Positions 24,937 through 33,790 of a stretch of DNA of 64,000 nucleotides are shown in pieces. The notes under the pieces are model-generated. The model searched no databases. It saw only the letters and a list, made by a program, of their open reading frames with translations, and had not been told where the DNA came from. How positions within the stretch are numbered: the first letter of the stretch is position 1; each line of letters starts with the position of its first letter. Origin of the DNA: Cupriavidus basilensis OR16. Its GTDB lineage: Bacteria; Pseudomonadota; Gammaproteobacteria; Burkholderiales; Burkholderiaceae. Made by a program: the position numbers and the translations under genes. The stretch covers positions 1 to 64,000 of the forward strand of contig NZ_AHJE01000082.1 in NCBI RefSeq assembly GCF_000243095.1, read 5' to 3'.

Positions 24937-26033
24937 TCAGATCGCGCCTTCGGCGCTGAGGCGAACCACCTCGTCCGCGGTGTAGCCAAGCTCGAGCAGG
25001 ATGCTCTCGCTGTGCTGGCCGAGCGCGGGAATCGCGTCCATCCGCGGCTCGAACGACTGCGGCGTGCCGGGCGGCAGCAGCGCCGGAATGATGCCCACGG
25101 GCGACTGCACGGAAGTCCAGCGCTCGCGCGCCTTGAGCTGCGGATGGTTCCAGACGTCGAGCATGTCGTTCATGCGGGCATTGGCGATCTGGGCGCGCTC
25201 AAGCCGCTCGATCACCGCCGCGATGCTCAGGGTGGAGAACACCGCCGTGATGATGTCGGTGAGCGCCGCGCGGCTCTGCGTGCGCAGGGAGTTGGAGACA
25301 AAGCGTTCGTCGGTCGCGAGTTCCGGGCGCTCCAGCACGACGCGGCAAAAGGCGTCCCACTCGCGCTCGTTCTGCAGGCCGAGGATGATGGTCTTGCCGT
25401 CGCCGGCTGTAAACGGGCCATACGGGAAGATGGTGGCGTGCGAGGCGCCGGCCCGCGGCGGCGGCGCGGCGCCATCGAACGCGTAATAGAGCGGATAGCC
25501 CATCCACTCGACCATGCTCTCCAGCATCGACACGTCGATATGTGCGCCCTTTCCGCTCCTGCCGCGCTGCAGCAGCGCCGCCAGGATGTTGGAATAGGCA
25601 TACATGCCAGCCGCGATATCGGCAATGGAGCAGCCCGCCTTGGCGGGGCTATCGGGGGTGCCCGTGATCGAGACGAAACCGGATTCCGCCTGGATCAGCA
25701 GGTCATAGGCTTTCTTGTCCCGGTAGGGACCATCGCTGCCATAGCCTGAAATATCGCAGACGACCATGGCGGGATAGCGCTGCGACAACGCCGCATAGGA
25801 AAGCCCGAGCCGGTCCGCCGCGCCCGGTGCCAGGTTCTGCACCAGCACATCGGCCTGGCCGAGGATCTTGCCGAGGATGGCCGGCGCCTCGCTGTGCTTG
25901 AGGTCCAGCGCGAGGCTCTCTTTTGAACGGTTGGTCCAGGCGAAATGCGAGGACAGGCCATCCACCCGCTCGTCGTAGCCGCGCGCGAAATCGGCTCGAG
26001 GGAAACGACGGTGATGCCATCCAGGGGGCGCAT
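24937..26033 (-). pseudogene. CaiB/BaiF CoA-transferase with internal deletion near the N-terminus
   Basis: Family III CoA-transferase. The start MRPLDGITVVSLE (ATG 26031-26033) matches the family, but then jumps to DFARGYDERVDGLSSHFAWTNRSKESLALDLK in another frame. About 25-30 residues that normally hold APFATRQLADLGARVIKVE are missing, around 25990-26001. The rest is intact: VCDISGYGSDGPYRDKKAYDLLIQAESG, the catalytic-region GCSIADIAAGMYAYSNILAAL and the end ADEVVRLSAEGAI. The missing part contributes to the CoA site, so the product would be inactive. An assembly collapse is possible. Confidence 0.88.
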
Positions 26034-26315
26034 AGCAGCCTTATTCAGTCATGGCCCGCCTGCCCTGCGCAGCGCAGCGGCAAACAGGAGAAGTGGGTCC
26101 ACGGCGCCCCGGCCAGGCCGGAAGTCGCCACGCATGGGCAGCACGCTTGGTGCAGAGCGCACCGAAGCTAGTCTCTCAGAGTGGAGGGCATCGGGCCATC
26201 TCGTTTTCTCGAATCGGCCATTCGCTTCAATGGAAACCATCGCCTTGCCAGCGGGCCGGCCACATGAATTGCGGCGCCGGCGACCCCTTGGTACAGTGGC
26301 GACGAAGGAGTATCC
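26034..26315. promoter_or_regulatory. Divergent intergenic region of CaiB and LysR genes
   Basis: A 282-base region between oppositely transcribed genes, expected to hold both promoters and a LysR operator. I see no perfect palindrome of useful length; the segment about 26200-26310 is AT-richer than its flanks. Confidence 0.35.
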
Positions 26316-27249
26316 ATGCACTTTGATTTTGCCGACCTCAGGCTCTTTGCCCGCATCGCCGAGGAAGAAAACCTCTCGCGTGGTGCGAGAAAGGCATTTC
26401 TCTCCCCCGCCGCCGCCAGCGCACGCCTCAAGTCCCTGGAAGACCAGTTGGGCACCCGGCTGTTCTACCGGGAGAGCCGAGGGCTGGCGCTGACGCCCGC
26501 CGGCGAACGGCTGCTGCGCCATGCGCGGGTCATCGAGCGGCAGTTCGAACACGTGCGCAGCGATTTCGAGGAATTCTCGAAGGATTCCGTCGGTCACATC
26601 CGCATCTTCGCGAACACCACCGCGGTCACGGAGTTCATGCCCGAAGTGCTCTCCCGCTTCATGGCGGAGCGCCCCGCGGTGACCGTCGACCTGCAGGAGC
26701 GCCTGACGCGGGACATCATCCGGGGCGTGCTCGACGGCAGCGCCGACCTCGGCATCATCTCCGGGCCCCTGAACCCGGAAGAACCCGGAAGGGCTTGAAG
26801 TGGTGCACTTCAGCACCGACAAGCTCGTGCTGGCCACGCCCATGGGCCATCCCCTCACGCAGAAGAGCAAGGTCTCGCTTGCCGACACCCTCGAGTACGA
26901 GCATGTCAGCCTGCATGAGGGCAGCACCCTGCATGCGTTCCTCACCGACCTGGTCCACGAGCAACGGCGCAAGCTGCAGATCCGCATCCAGATTCGCAGC
27001 TTCGAAGCCATGTGCCGCATGATCGAAGCGGGCGTGGGCATCGGCGTGGTGCCGCTCTCCGCGGCGCTGCGGCACCGCCAGACCATGAAGCTCGCCATCG
27101 TCGAGCTGGACGACCCGTGGGTGATCCGCGAGCGCGCAGTCATCGTGCGCGAGCTGCAGGGGCTGCCCGGCTGCGCGCGCGCCCTCATCGATGAGCTGAT
27201 CAGCGTGGCGCAAGCTGCCGGCGGGAGCCCGGCTCAGCGCATCGGTTAA
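26316..27249 (+). pseudogene. LysR-family regulator broken by a 10-bp tandem duplication
   Basis: LysR regulator with the N-terminal helix-turn-helix MHFDFADLRLFARIAEEENLSRGARKAFLSPAAASARLKSLE and effector domain to GSPAQRIG. Two perfect copies of GAACCCGGAA (26771-26780, 26781-26790) cause a +10 shift after GIISGPLNPE. Without one copy the frame reads NPEGLEVVHFSTDKLVLATP and continues to 27249, giving about 307 residues. It probably controls the divergent CaiB/Bug pair. Confidence 0.9.
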
Positions 27250-27293
27250 GCACGCGAACGTCCCACCGATCATGTCTCGCACCAAGCGGCTGC

Positions 27294-27366
27294 CTACCGC
27301 ATGGTGAACGGATTTCCGGAGCCCGCGCCGGTGTTGATCCAGACGCTCTTGGTCTGGAGGAGGCGA
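27294..27366 (-). pseudogene. 3' remnant of an aldehyde dehydrogenase gene
   Basis: The minus strand encodes LLQTKSVWINTGAGSGNPFTMR followed by a stop. This is the very C-terminus of an NAD-dependent aldehyde dehydrogenase (the VWxNT and NPFTxR tail seen in dimeric family members). Upstream of about 27366 the frame no longer resembles the family, so only about 23 codons survive. It lies between the LysR gene and a Bug gene, and marks a deletion junction. Confidence 0.55.
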
Positions 27367-27413
27367 ACGCAAGAACGCCGCTGCGGTTGCAGGGCGGCGT
27401 GCATGCGATGACG

Positions 27414-27433
27414 GCGGGCCGCGGCCGGCCCGC
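27414..27433 (-). terminator. Hairpin downstream of Bug gene
   Basis: Eight-base arms GCGGGCCG / CGGCCCGC with a four-base loop, 15 bases after the Bug stop. No T-run. Confidence 0.45.
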
Positions 27434-27447
27434 GGTGATATCGGTCG

Positions 27448-28458
27448 TTAGTCCGCTTCCACCTTCATCGTTCTCAGCAGCGGTTGCCATTTATCGCTTT
27501 CCGTCTTGAGCCAGCTATGCAGCCCTTCCGGCGTCTGCTTGTCGACGGGCACGATCTCGGCGCCGAGGTCATCGAGGCGCTTCGCTACCATCGGGTCCTG
27601 CAGGCCCTTCTGCAGTGCCTTGGTCAGGCGCGCGGTAACGGCTGGCGGCGTGCCCTTGGGCGCGTAGACCCCATGCCAGACCTTCATCTCGAAGCCCTTC
27701 AGGCCGCCCTCCTGCAGCGTCGGGGCATTGGGCAGCGCCTTGATGCGCCTGGGCGTGGTCACGCCGTAGAACCTGAGCCGGTTGGCGTTGATATGCGGCA
27801 GTGTCGATGTGGTCTGGTCACAAAGCAGGTCGACCTGCCCGCCGAGCAGCGCCGTGAGCGCCGGCCCGGTGCCCTGGTAGGGAATCGCATTCAGCTTCAC
27901 ATGCACCGCCTCCTCGAACAACAGCCCGCACAGCTGGGATACCGCGCCCAGGCCGGCGTTGGCCAGGGAGACCTTATCCTTGTTCAGGGCGACGTATTTC
28001 ACCAGGTCTTGCGTGGTGGCCGGGGGCAGGTCCTTGCGCCCGAGCAGGGTCATCGGGACATCCGCGACTTGCCCGATGTACTCGAAGTCTTTCAGCGGGC
28101 CATACGACAGCTTCTTGTACAGCGCCGGCGCCGTCGCCATCCCGTTGTGGTGGATCAGGATCGTGTAGCCATCCGGCTGGGCCCGCGCGACATAAGCTGC
28201 CGCGACCGTGCCGCCGGCACCGAGGCGGTTCTCCACGATCACGCTTTGCCCGAGATCCCTGGACATCGCCTGCGCAAGTGCCCGTGCCACAACATCCGTC
28301 GGGCCGCCCGCCGAAAAGGGAACCACCAGCGTGACCGGCTTGGCAGGGAACGCATCCACGGCCATCGCGCCCGAGGCAAGCCCCGCCGCAAGCGGTGCGA
28401 AAGCCATCCACTTCAAGCCAGTGCCTACGTGCTTCATCATGGTCATGCCGATCATCAT
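27448..28458 (-). CDS. Bug/TctC-family periplasmic binding protein
   Basis: Intact receptor of about 330 residues. Several ATGs are close together at the start (MMIGMTMMKHVGTGLKWMAFAPLAAGLASGAMA); the longest is given, and the one at 28437 (MMKHVGTGL) would leave a normal signal peptide. Motifs PVTLVVPFSAGGPTDVVARAL, VIVENRLGAGGTVAAAYVA, SLANAGLGAVSQLCG and AIPYQGTGPALT are present. The downstream gene is only an aldehyde dehydrogenase tail, so its original operon appears to have been lost. Confidence 0.92.
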   Translation of the reverse strand: MMIGMTMMKHVGTGLKWMAFAPLAAGLASGAMAVDAFPAKPVTLVVPFSAGGPTDVVARALAQAMSRDLGQSVIVENRLGAGGTVAAAYVARAQPDGYTILIHHNGMATAPALYKKLSYGPLKDFEYIGQVADVPMTLLGRKDLPPATTQDLVKYVALNKDKVSLANAGLGAVSQLCGLLFEEAVHVKLNAIPYQGTGPALTALLGGQVDLLCDQTTSTLPHINANRLRFYGVTTPRRIKALPNAPTLQEGGLKGFEMKVWHGVYAPKGTPPAVTARLTKALQKGLQDPMVAKRLDDLGAEIVPVDKQTPEGLHSWLKTESDKWQPLLRTMKVEAD

Positions 28459-28656
28459 TGTCTCCGTAACTCAGGCCGGCAAGCTGGAGCGCTTGCCTGT
28501 TCCAGGGTGCTGGCCCAAGGTTGCCGGATAAGCCGGTGCGAGAGAATCAGGATTATCTGAACGGGTCATACGGCGTGGCCGAACGCGCGCCAGCCGCGGT
28601 GTAGCGCGGTGTAGCATTCATTGCATTTCTTGACGCCGTGACGCCGCAGGCCTGTA

Positions 28657-29031
28657 ATGCAGCTTCTCGCGCGCTACCTTGCCAGGCCGCGCGATCACGA
28701 ACCTATGATTCGATTCATCTGGGCCGCCCCCATGCCAGCTGCGCGGCCCGGTGATGCACGGCAGGTCACGCTGGCGCTGACCGCTGCGGGCGAGACCCTG
28801 TACGGCGAGATCTTCCCGCTGACGAAACAGGTCAACCTTGAACTGCTGGATGCGATCGGGGACAAGGAAGTGGCGCAACTGGATGACATGCTGATGCGGC
28901 TGGAGCAGCGCTCCCGGCAGATGGCCGCGCGCGGCGGCCTGCCGCTAGCGGACCGGCGGCGCGGCGGCAGCGCACGCAACCGCCAGGCGCCAGCATTGCA
29001 CGATGCGAAGGAAGCCAGCAACGGCAACTAG
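28657..29031 (+). pseudogene. MarR-family regulator, C-terminal fragment
   Basis: From about 28759 the frame matches the C-terminal half of a MarR-family repressor: RQVTLALTAAGETLYGEIFPL then NLELLDAIGDKEVAQLDDML and LEQRSRQMAARGG. The DNA-binding winged helix (first about 90 residues) is absent. The preceding 34 codons do not resemble the family, and the listed start is only the first ATG-like codon. A deletion between the Bug promoter region and this gene is the likely cause. Confidence 0.7.
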
Positions 29032-29169
29032 GCCGGCTTGGCGCACGAACGTCCCGCGCGTCCGCGTAACACGGCCGCTGGGAAAAGCTGCGCGGCCTTG
29101 GACGGCACAATGCCGCCCGCTATACTCTAGCCCCCAAAAGCCTCAAGCCTCACGCAACCGGAAGCCGTC

Positions 29170-29511
29170 ATGTCCACCATCCCCGCCTGCCCCCAATGCA
29201 CCTTGGAAAACACCTACCCCGATGGCGACAACTACATCTGCGCCGACTGCGGCCACGAGTGGGCCATGGTGGCCACCGCGCAGGACGATGACAACGCCGA
29301 CGCCGTGGTGAAAGATGCCAACGGCACCGCGTTGAACGACGGCGACGCCGTGGTGCTGATCAAGGACCTGAAGGTCAAGGGCTCATCCATCACGCTGAAG
29401 ATGGGCACCAAGGTCAAGAGCATCCGGCTGGTAGGCGGCGACCACGAGGTCGATTGCAAGATGGACGCCGGCAGCTTCATGCTCAAGGCCTGCTACCTGC
29501 GCAAGGCCTGA
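29170..29511 (+). CDS. PhnA/YjdM-family zinc-ribbon protein
   Basis: A 113-residue protein with N-terminal zinc ribbon (CPQC at 8-11 and CADC at 25-28) followed by the PhnA C-terminal domain (DANGTALNDGDAVVLIKDLKVKGSS, KMGTKVKSIRLVGGDHEVDCKMD). YjdM/PhnA is common in proteobacteria; despite the old name it is not the phosphonoacetate hydrolase, and its function is not settled. It stands alone between a MarR fragment and the convergent tam gene. Confidence 0.93.
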   Translation: MSTIPACPQCTLENTYPDGDNYICADCGHEWAMVATAQDDDNADAVVKDANGTALNDGDAVVLIKDLKVKGSSITLKMGTKVKSIRLVGGDHEVDCKMDAGSFMLKACYLRKA

Positions 29512-29651
29512 AGCTGATTCGACGTTCTTGAATTTCATGGTCGGCCGGTGCCCTTGTACCGGTTGCCTTGCCAGGATTGGCATACATGGCACGACAACGC
29601 CATGCACGCGACAAGCGAGGGATGGCATTGTCAGACGTGGAGAGGCACAAC

Positions 29652-29670
29652 GGCCGGCTGCAGCCCGGCC
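29652..29670 (-). terminator. Hairpin downstream of tam
   Basis: GGCCGG / CCGGCC with a seven-base loop, 7 bases after the tam stop. Weak, no T-run. Confidence 0.4.
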
Positions 29671-29676
29671 TGGCCT

Positions 29677-30447
29677 TCAGCGCGTGGCCACGATGAAGAA
29701 CCTCGGGAACGGCAGCAGCACGGTGCCGTCCGCCATCGGCGGATAGGCACGCGCCACCGCCGCCGTGTAGCGTTCCAGGTATGCCGCGCGCTCGCCTTCA
29801 TCCAGCGGATCCAGGAAGGGACGCAGGCCGGTGCCCTTGAACCACTCCACGATCGCGGCGGGGCCGTCGGCCAGCGCGTGGTTGTAGGTGGTGTGCCAGA
29901 CATCGACCGCGCCGCAATGCGCGCGCAGCAGCGCGTAGTACCAGCCCGCTCCGGGCAGTGGAGTGCGCGCCTGCGAAGCGGCGGCCAGCTTGCCGGCCCA
30001 CGGGCCGTCGGCGGCGACTTCGCGCATCAGGCGGTGCGCGGGCGTATCCAGCGTATCGGGCACCTGGATCGCGAGGCTGCCGCCGGGCGCCAGCTTCGCG
30101 GCCAGCGCGGGCAGCAGGCGCCCGTGGTCGGGCAGCCATTGCAGCACGGCATTGGCGAGGATCACGTCATAGGGGCCCGGGTCGTCCCAGGTTTCGATAC
30201 TGCTCACCGCGAACTTCAACCCGGGCAGCCGTTTGCGCGCGGCCTCGACCATGTCGGCCGAGCTGTCCAGCCCGGTCACGCTCGCACCTGGAAAGCAGGC
30301 GGCCAGCACCTCGGTCGAGTTGCCCGGGCCGCAGCCGATGTCTACCGCGACACGCGGCTCGCGCCCCGGCACCGCGGCCAGCAGGTCGCGTACCGGGCGG
30401 GTGCGTTCGTTCTCGAATTTCACGTATTGCTTGGCGGACCAAGTCAT
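29677..30447 (-). CDS. tam: Trans-aconitate 2-methyltransferase Tam
   Basis: SAM-dependent methyltransferase of 256 residues that esterifies trans-aconitate, a spontaneous by-product inhibiting the citric-acid cycle. It starts MTWSAKQYVKFENERTRPVRDLL, which is characteristic of Tam, and has SAM motif I VDIGCGPGNS, motif post-I TGLDSSADMVEAARKR and ANAVLQWLPDH. The end is PFPRFFIVATR. It precedes a small hypothetical gene in the reverse direction by 25 bases, suggesting co-transcription with it. Confidence 0.92.
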   Translation of the reverse strand: MTWSAKQYVKFENERTRPVRDLLAAVPGREPRVAVDIGCGPGNSTEVLAACFPGASVTGLDSSADMVEAARKRLPGLKFAVSSIETWDDPGPYDVILANAVLQWLPDHGRLLPALAAKLAPGGSLAIQVPDTLDTPAHRLMREVAADGPWAGKLAAASQARTPLPGAGWYYALLRAHCGAVDVWHTTYNHALADGPAAIVEWFKGTGLRPFLDPLDEGERAAYLERYTAAVARAYPPMADGTVLLPFPRFFIVATR

Positions 30448-30471
30448 TGCTGCTCCTTTGCGGGTTCGGTT

Positions 30472-30798
30472 CTAGTGCTTCGGAAGATCTGGCGCGGGCG
30501 GCACGGCGGGCGGCCTCGCCAGCCGCAGCGCGGCCCTGCCCTTGGCGGTCAGCTCGACGATAGCCTGCGCGCGCGGCACGCCGGGCTGGGATGTCATCCC
30601 GACCAGGCCGGCCGTGGTCGCGTCCTCCCACGCGGACAGCCGTGGGCAGGACGTGCGCCATGCCTCCATGGTGTCGGCGAAGGTGCGCGGCTTAGCGCCT
30701 ACCCACGCCAGGAATTCCAGCAGGTTGCCCGGGTGCGACGAGGCAGGAAGCCTGGCGTCCCTGCCTCGATCCTGCTCGTTGCCCTTGGCTAGACGCAT
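30472..30798 (-). CDS. Conserved hypothetical protein, tam neighbour
   Basis: A 108-residue soluble protein with the segment LLEFLAWVGAKPRTFADTMEAWRTSCPRLSAWEDA and a later VELTAKGRAAL, which looks like the wing and helix end of a winged-helix protein (compare MarR/PadR tails). I cannot name the family. It starts 100 bases from the divergent LysR gene and is followed by tam. Confidence 0.7.
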   Translation of the reverse strand: MRLAKGNEQDRGRDARLPASSHPGNLLEFLAWVGAKPRTFADTMEAWRTSCPRLSAWEDATTAGLVGMTSQPGVPRAQAIVELTAKGRAALRLARPPAVPPAPDLPKH

Positions 30799-30857
30799 TG
30801 CCGTGCTCCGTTGATGCCCGATGCATGCCGTCAGGATAGAGCCGAACTGCTATGATT

Positions 30858-30873
30858 TCCAATGCATATTGGA
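30858..30873. promoter_or_regulatory. Candidate LysR operator
   Basis: Inverted repeat TCCAAT-GCAT-ATTGGA in the 98-base divergent region, 24 bases before the LysR start. Six-base perfect arms of this form are typical of LysR autoregulatory sites. Confidence 0.5.
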
Positions 30874-30896
30874 CACGATTTTAATACCTTGAAAGT

Positions 30897-31823
30897 ATGG
30901 CAATGATCGAGCTACGCCGGCTGCGCGCCTTCGTCGTCCTGGCCGAGGAAGGCCACGTCACCCGCGCCGCCGAGCGCCTGGGCATGCAGCAGCCGCCGCT
31001 TACGCGCCTGTTGCGCGGGCTGGAGGAGGAACTGGGCGTTCTGCTGATGCGGCGCCTGCCGCGCGGCGTGCGGCCCACCGAGGCGGGACTGGCGCTGCTG
31101 GACGAAGCCCGCGCGGTGCTGGCGCGGGCCGATGGGGTGGCCGCCGTGGTACGCCGCGCCGCGGCCGGTGAGCAAGGGCGGCTAGCGGTTGGCTTTACCA
31201 GCTCCGCCGCCCTGCACCCCTTCGTGCCCGCCGTGCTGCGCCGGTTTCGCGAGAGCGTGCCGGGCGTTGCCGTGACGCTGGAGGAAGCCGGCACCAGCGA
31301 GCTGGTGGACGCGATCCTGCACGAGCGGCTGGACGCAGCCTTCGTACGCTCGCCGGTGGGCAGCACCACCGGGCTGGTGCTCGACGCCGTGCTGGAGGAG
31401 CCGATGCTGGCGGCGTTGCCAGCCGGGCATGCGCTGGCGGCGCAGGCCGGCGCGCTGGCGCTATCGGCACTGGCGCGCGAGCCCTTCATCCTCTACCGCC
31501 GCCCCGCCGGGCCCGGCTTGTACGACGCGATCCTGACCGCCTGCCGCGCCGCGGGCTTCAGCCCGCTGGTGGCGCAGGAAGCGCCGCGCCTGCCGGCCAC
31601 ACTGAGCCTGGTGGCAGCGGGCCTTGGCGTGTCCGTGGTGCCCGCGTCCATGCACCGCCTGGGTGGCGAGGACATCGTCTATCGCCCGCTGGGCCAGACC
31701 CCGTCGCTGAGCGCGCCCCTGCACCTGGCGATGCGCCAAGGCACGCTGCCGGCCGCGGTGGCGCGCTTTCGCGCGATGGTGCGCGAGATGGTGGCGGCTG
31801 CACCCGAAGCACCCGGGACATGA
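30897..31823 (+). CDS. LysR-family regulator (BenM/CatM-like subgroup)
   Basis: Intact 308-residue regulator. The N-terminus MAMIELRRLRAFVVLAEEGHVTRAAERLGMQQPPLTRLLRGLEEELG is of the BenM/CatM/HcaR style (QQPPLTR in the recognition helix). The effector domain includes GFTSSAALHPFVPAVLRRF and ends EAPGT. A second ATG at 30903 is equally possible. No catabolic target gene is adjacent; the divergent gene pair is the small hypothetical protein and tam. Confidence 0.92.
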   Translation: MAMIELRRLRAFVVLAEEGHVTRAAERLGMQQPPLTRLLRGLEEELGVLLMRRLPRGVRPTEAGLALLDEARAVLARADGVAAVVRRAAAGEQGRLAVGFTSSAALHPFVPAVLRRFRESVPGVAVTLEEAGTSELVDAILHERLDAAFVRSPVGSTTGLVLDAVLEEPMLAALPAGHALAAQAGALALSALAREPFILYRRPAGPGLYDAILTACRAAGFSPLVAQEAPRLPATLSLVAAGLGVSVVPASMHRLGGEDIVYRPLGQTPSLSAPLHLAMRQGTLPAAVARFRAMVREMVAAAPEAPGT

Positions 31824-32127
31824 TGCGGTAATCAATCCCGCCATGCAGTGAATCAACCGCAGGACGGCCGTCCTCGCCTGGCTGAGCCAGTCGCCTCAAC
31901 GCGCGCGATTCGCGGTAGATGCCACGTGTGGTTTCCAGTGGGCTCCTCCTTAGGCGCCGCAGTACGTTCCGAGCGAGCGGCGGCGCGACACGGTGGCCGT
32001 GTTCAGGCTGGGCAACCGGGGCGTCGCCAGCGCGGCGAGTGCCGCGAGTACGGCGGTGCCCCGTGCCGGTGGCACCGCGTGCTGTCGCGGCTTCGGCGCC
32101 GGCCCTGGCGTCCGACTGATCGTCCGT
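31824..32127. other. Convergent intergenic region, nothing recognised
   Basis: A 304-base GC-rich gap between the 3' ends of the LysR gene and the glycerate kinase gene. Frames on both strands are open by virtue of base composition, but none has a start context or a familiar sequence. No clear terminator. Confidence 0.5.
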
Positions 32128-33294
32128 CTAAGCGGAACGCCGCGCGGCCGCATAGAGCCGGGCCAGTTGCGCGGCGGCGGCTTCCAGCAGTGCCCCGCCC
32201 TGTGCGATCGACCAGGCCAGCGACGCAGGGCCGGCCTGCACCGAGAAGCAGCCGTCGAATGCCTCGCGCAGCAGCGCGCCATCGGCGATCGCGCCCGATA
32301 GCAAGGTCACGGGCACGCCGTGCCGGCGTCCCAGCGCCGCGATCAGCGCCGGGCCCTTGCCAAGCAAGGTCTGGCGATCCGAGCGGCCTTCGCCGGTCAG
32401 GATCCAGTCGTACCCGGCCACCGTCGCCAACCCGGCGGTGTCGAGAATAAAGCTGCCGCCCGGCAGCAATTGCGCGCCAAGCAGCCGCATGGCAAAGCCC
32501 AGCCCGCCCGCGGCGCCCGCGCCCTGCGCTTGCGCGGCGTGGCAACCGAGCGCCAGTTCGCAACGCGCCGCGAACTCGCCTATCACCGCGTCCGCTTGCG
32601 CGAGATCCGTCACGCCCTTTTGCCCGCCAAACATCATGCTCGCGCCAAGCGGCCCGCACAATGGGCTGGTGACATCGGTGAGCGCGACCAGGCGCAGCCC
32701 TTGCAGCGGGTCCGCATCGCCCCGAGGGCGCAGGCTGCGGATCGACGCGAGATTGTCGGGCACCGGGTCAACCCGCGCGCCCGCGGCATCGAGGAAATCG
32801 AATGCCAGCTCCGAGAGCATGCCGGCGCCGGCATCGTTGGTCGAAGAGCCGCCCAGGCCAATCACGATGGTGGCGAAACCTCGCGCGGCGATTCCGCGTA
32901 TTGCCTGCCCTACCCCGCGCGTGGTGCGCGCGCCGGGCGCCGCTACCGCGTCGGGGAGGCCCGCCACCGCCGCCACATCGAAGATGGCGAAGGCGCCAAG
33001 CACCGCGCTCTCGCAAGCGGCAAACGGCATGCGCACCGGCCTGCCGTTGGCATCCGTTGCGTCCACCGCATGCCAGCGCCCGCCGCATGCCCCGGCCACC
33101 ACGGCGGCCGTGCCTTCGCCGCCATCGGCAATCGGTACCTGCGTGACCAGGGCCTGCGGCAGCGCATGGCGGATGCCGCAGGCCATATGCCGGGCCACCG
33201 CTGGCGCGTCCAGGCTGCCCTTGAACGAATCTGGCGCGAGCAGCACGCGCAGCGCCCCCGCTGGCACGTTCTTCAACGCCATCGCGCTGGTCAT
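32128..33294 (-). CDS. Glycerate 2-kinase (GarK/GlxK type)
   Basis: Phosphorylates D-glycerate to 2-phosphoglycerate. The 388-residue protein shows the family signatures LAPDSFKGSLDA near the N-terminus, PIADGGEGTAA, VIGLGGSSTNDAGAGML and LTGEGRSDRQTLLGKGP. Start ATG 33292-33294 (MTSAMALKNVPAGALRVLLAPD) overlaps the stop of the VOC gene by four bases (ATGA), so the two are coupled. With the hydroxypyruvate reductase-like gene at 34833 it could complete the path hydroxypyruvate to glycerate to 2-phosphoglycerate. Confidence 0.93.
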   Translation of the reverse strand: MTSAMALKNVPAGALRVLLAPDSFKGSLDAPAVARHMACGIRHALPQALVTQVPIADGGEGTAAVVAGACGGRWHAVDATDANGRPVRMPFAACESAVLGAFAIFDVAAVAGLPDAVAAPGARTTRGVGQAIRGIAARGFATIVIGLGGSSTNDAGAGMLSELAFDFLDAAGARVDPVPDNLASIRSLRPRGDADPLQGLRLVALTDVTSPLCGPLGASMMFGGQKGVTDLAQADAVIGEFAARCELALGCHAAQAQGAGAAGGLGFAMRLLGAQLLPGGSFILDTAGLATVAGYDWILTGEGRSDRQTLLGKGPALIAALGRRHGVPVTLLSGAIADGALLREAFDGCFSVQAGPASLAWSIAQGGALLEAAAAQLARLYAAARRSA

Positions 33295-33674
33295 GGCGCG
33301 GCCAGCTCGGAAATCTCGATCAGGTTCAGGTCCGGATCGCGCACGTAGACGGAGCGGATCTTCTGCGTGGCGCCGGTCCGTGCGACCGGTCCCTGCACGA
33401 TCGGCCAGCCGGCGGCGCCCAGCCGCTCGATCACGGCATCGAGCGGGATCGACGCGATGAAGCACAGGTCCAGCGCGCCAGGCACCGGCAGGTGCGCCTT
33501 CGGCTCGAACTCCTCGCCGCGCACATGGAGGTTGATCTTCTGGTTGCCGAAGCGGAACGCCACGCGGTTCTCACCGAAGGTCTCCAGCTGCATGCCTAGC
33601 ACGCGCGTATAAAAATCGATGGTGGCGCCGGCATCCGTGCTGGTCAGCACCAAGTGGTCGAGGTGGTCAATCAT
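33291..33674 (-). CDS. VOC-superfamily (glyoxalase/dioxygenase-like) protein
   Basis: A 127-residue vicinal-oxygen-chelate domain protein starting MIDHLDHLVLTSTDAGATIDFYTRVLGM. Metal ligands expected at His7 and Glu in the tail YVRDPDLNLIEISEL are present; the middle is QKINLHVRGEEFEPKAH. It may be a metal-dependent lyase, isomerase or dioxygenase; no substrate can be given. It is translationally coupled to glycerate kinase and lies beside a divergent or isolated LysR gene. Confidence 0.85.
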   Translation of the reverse strand: MIDHLDHLVLTSTDAGATIDFYTRVLGMQLETFGENRVAFRFGNQKINLHVRGEEFEPKAHLPVPGALDLCFIASIPLDAVIERLGAAGWPIVQGPVARTGATQKIRSVYVRDPDLNLIEISELAAP

Positions 33675-33790
33675 GTCGCTGCCTTCCGTCTGCGATTTAG
33701 CCGGAAGCCATCATGGCAGCCGCGCAGGCACATGAACATGTCGGATTGCGCCAGCACCCTTTCCGAAAACGCAAGGCTGACGCGGCCACC

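Noticed and set aside
31950..32282. Minus-strand frame in the 31.8-32.1 kb gap
   Set aside because: Overlaps the end of glycerate kinase in another frame and has no start or known motif.
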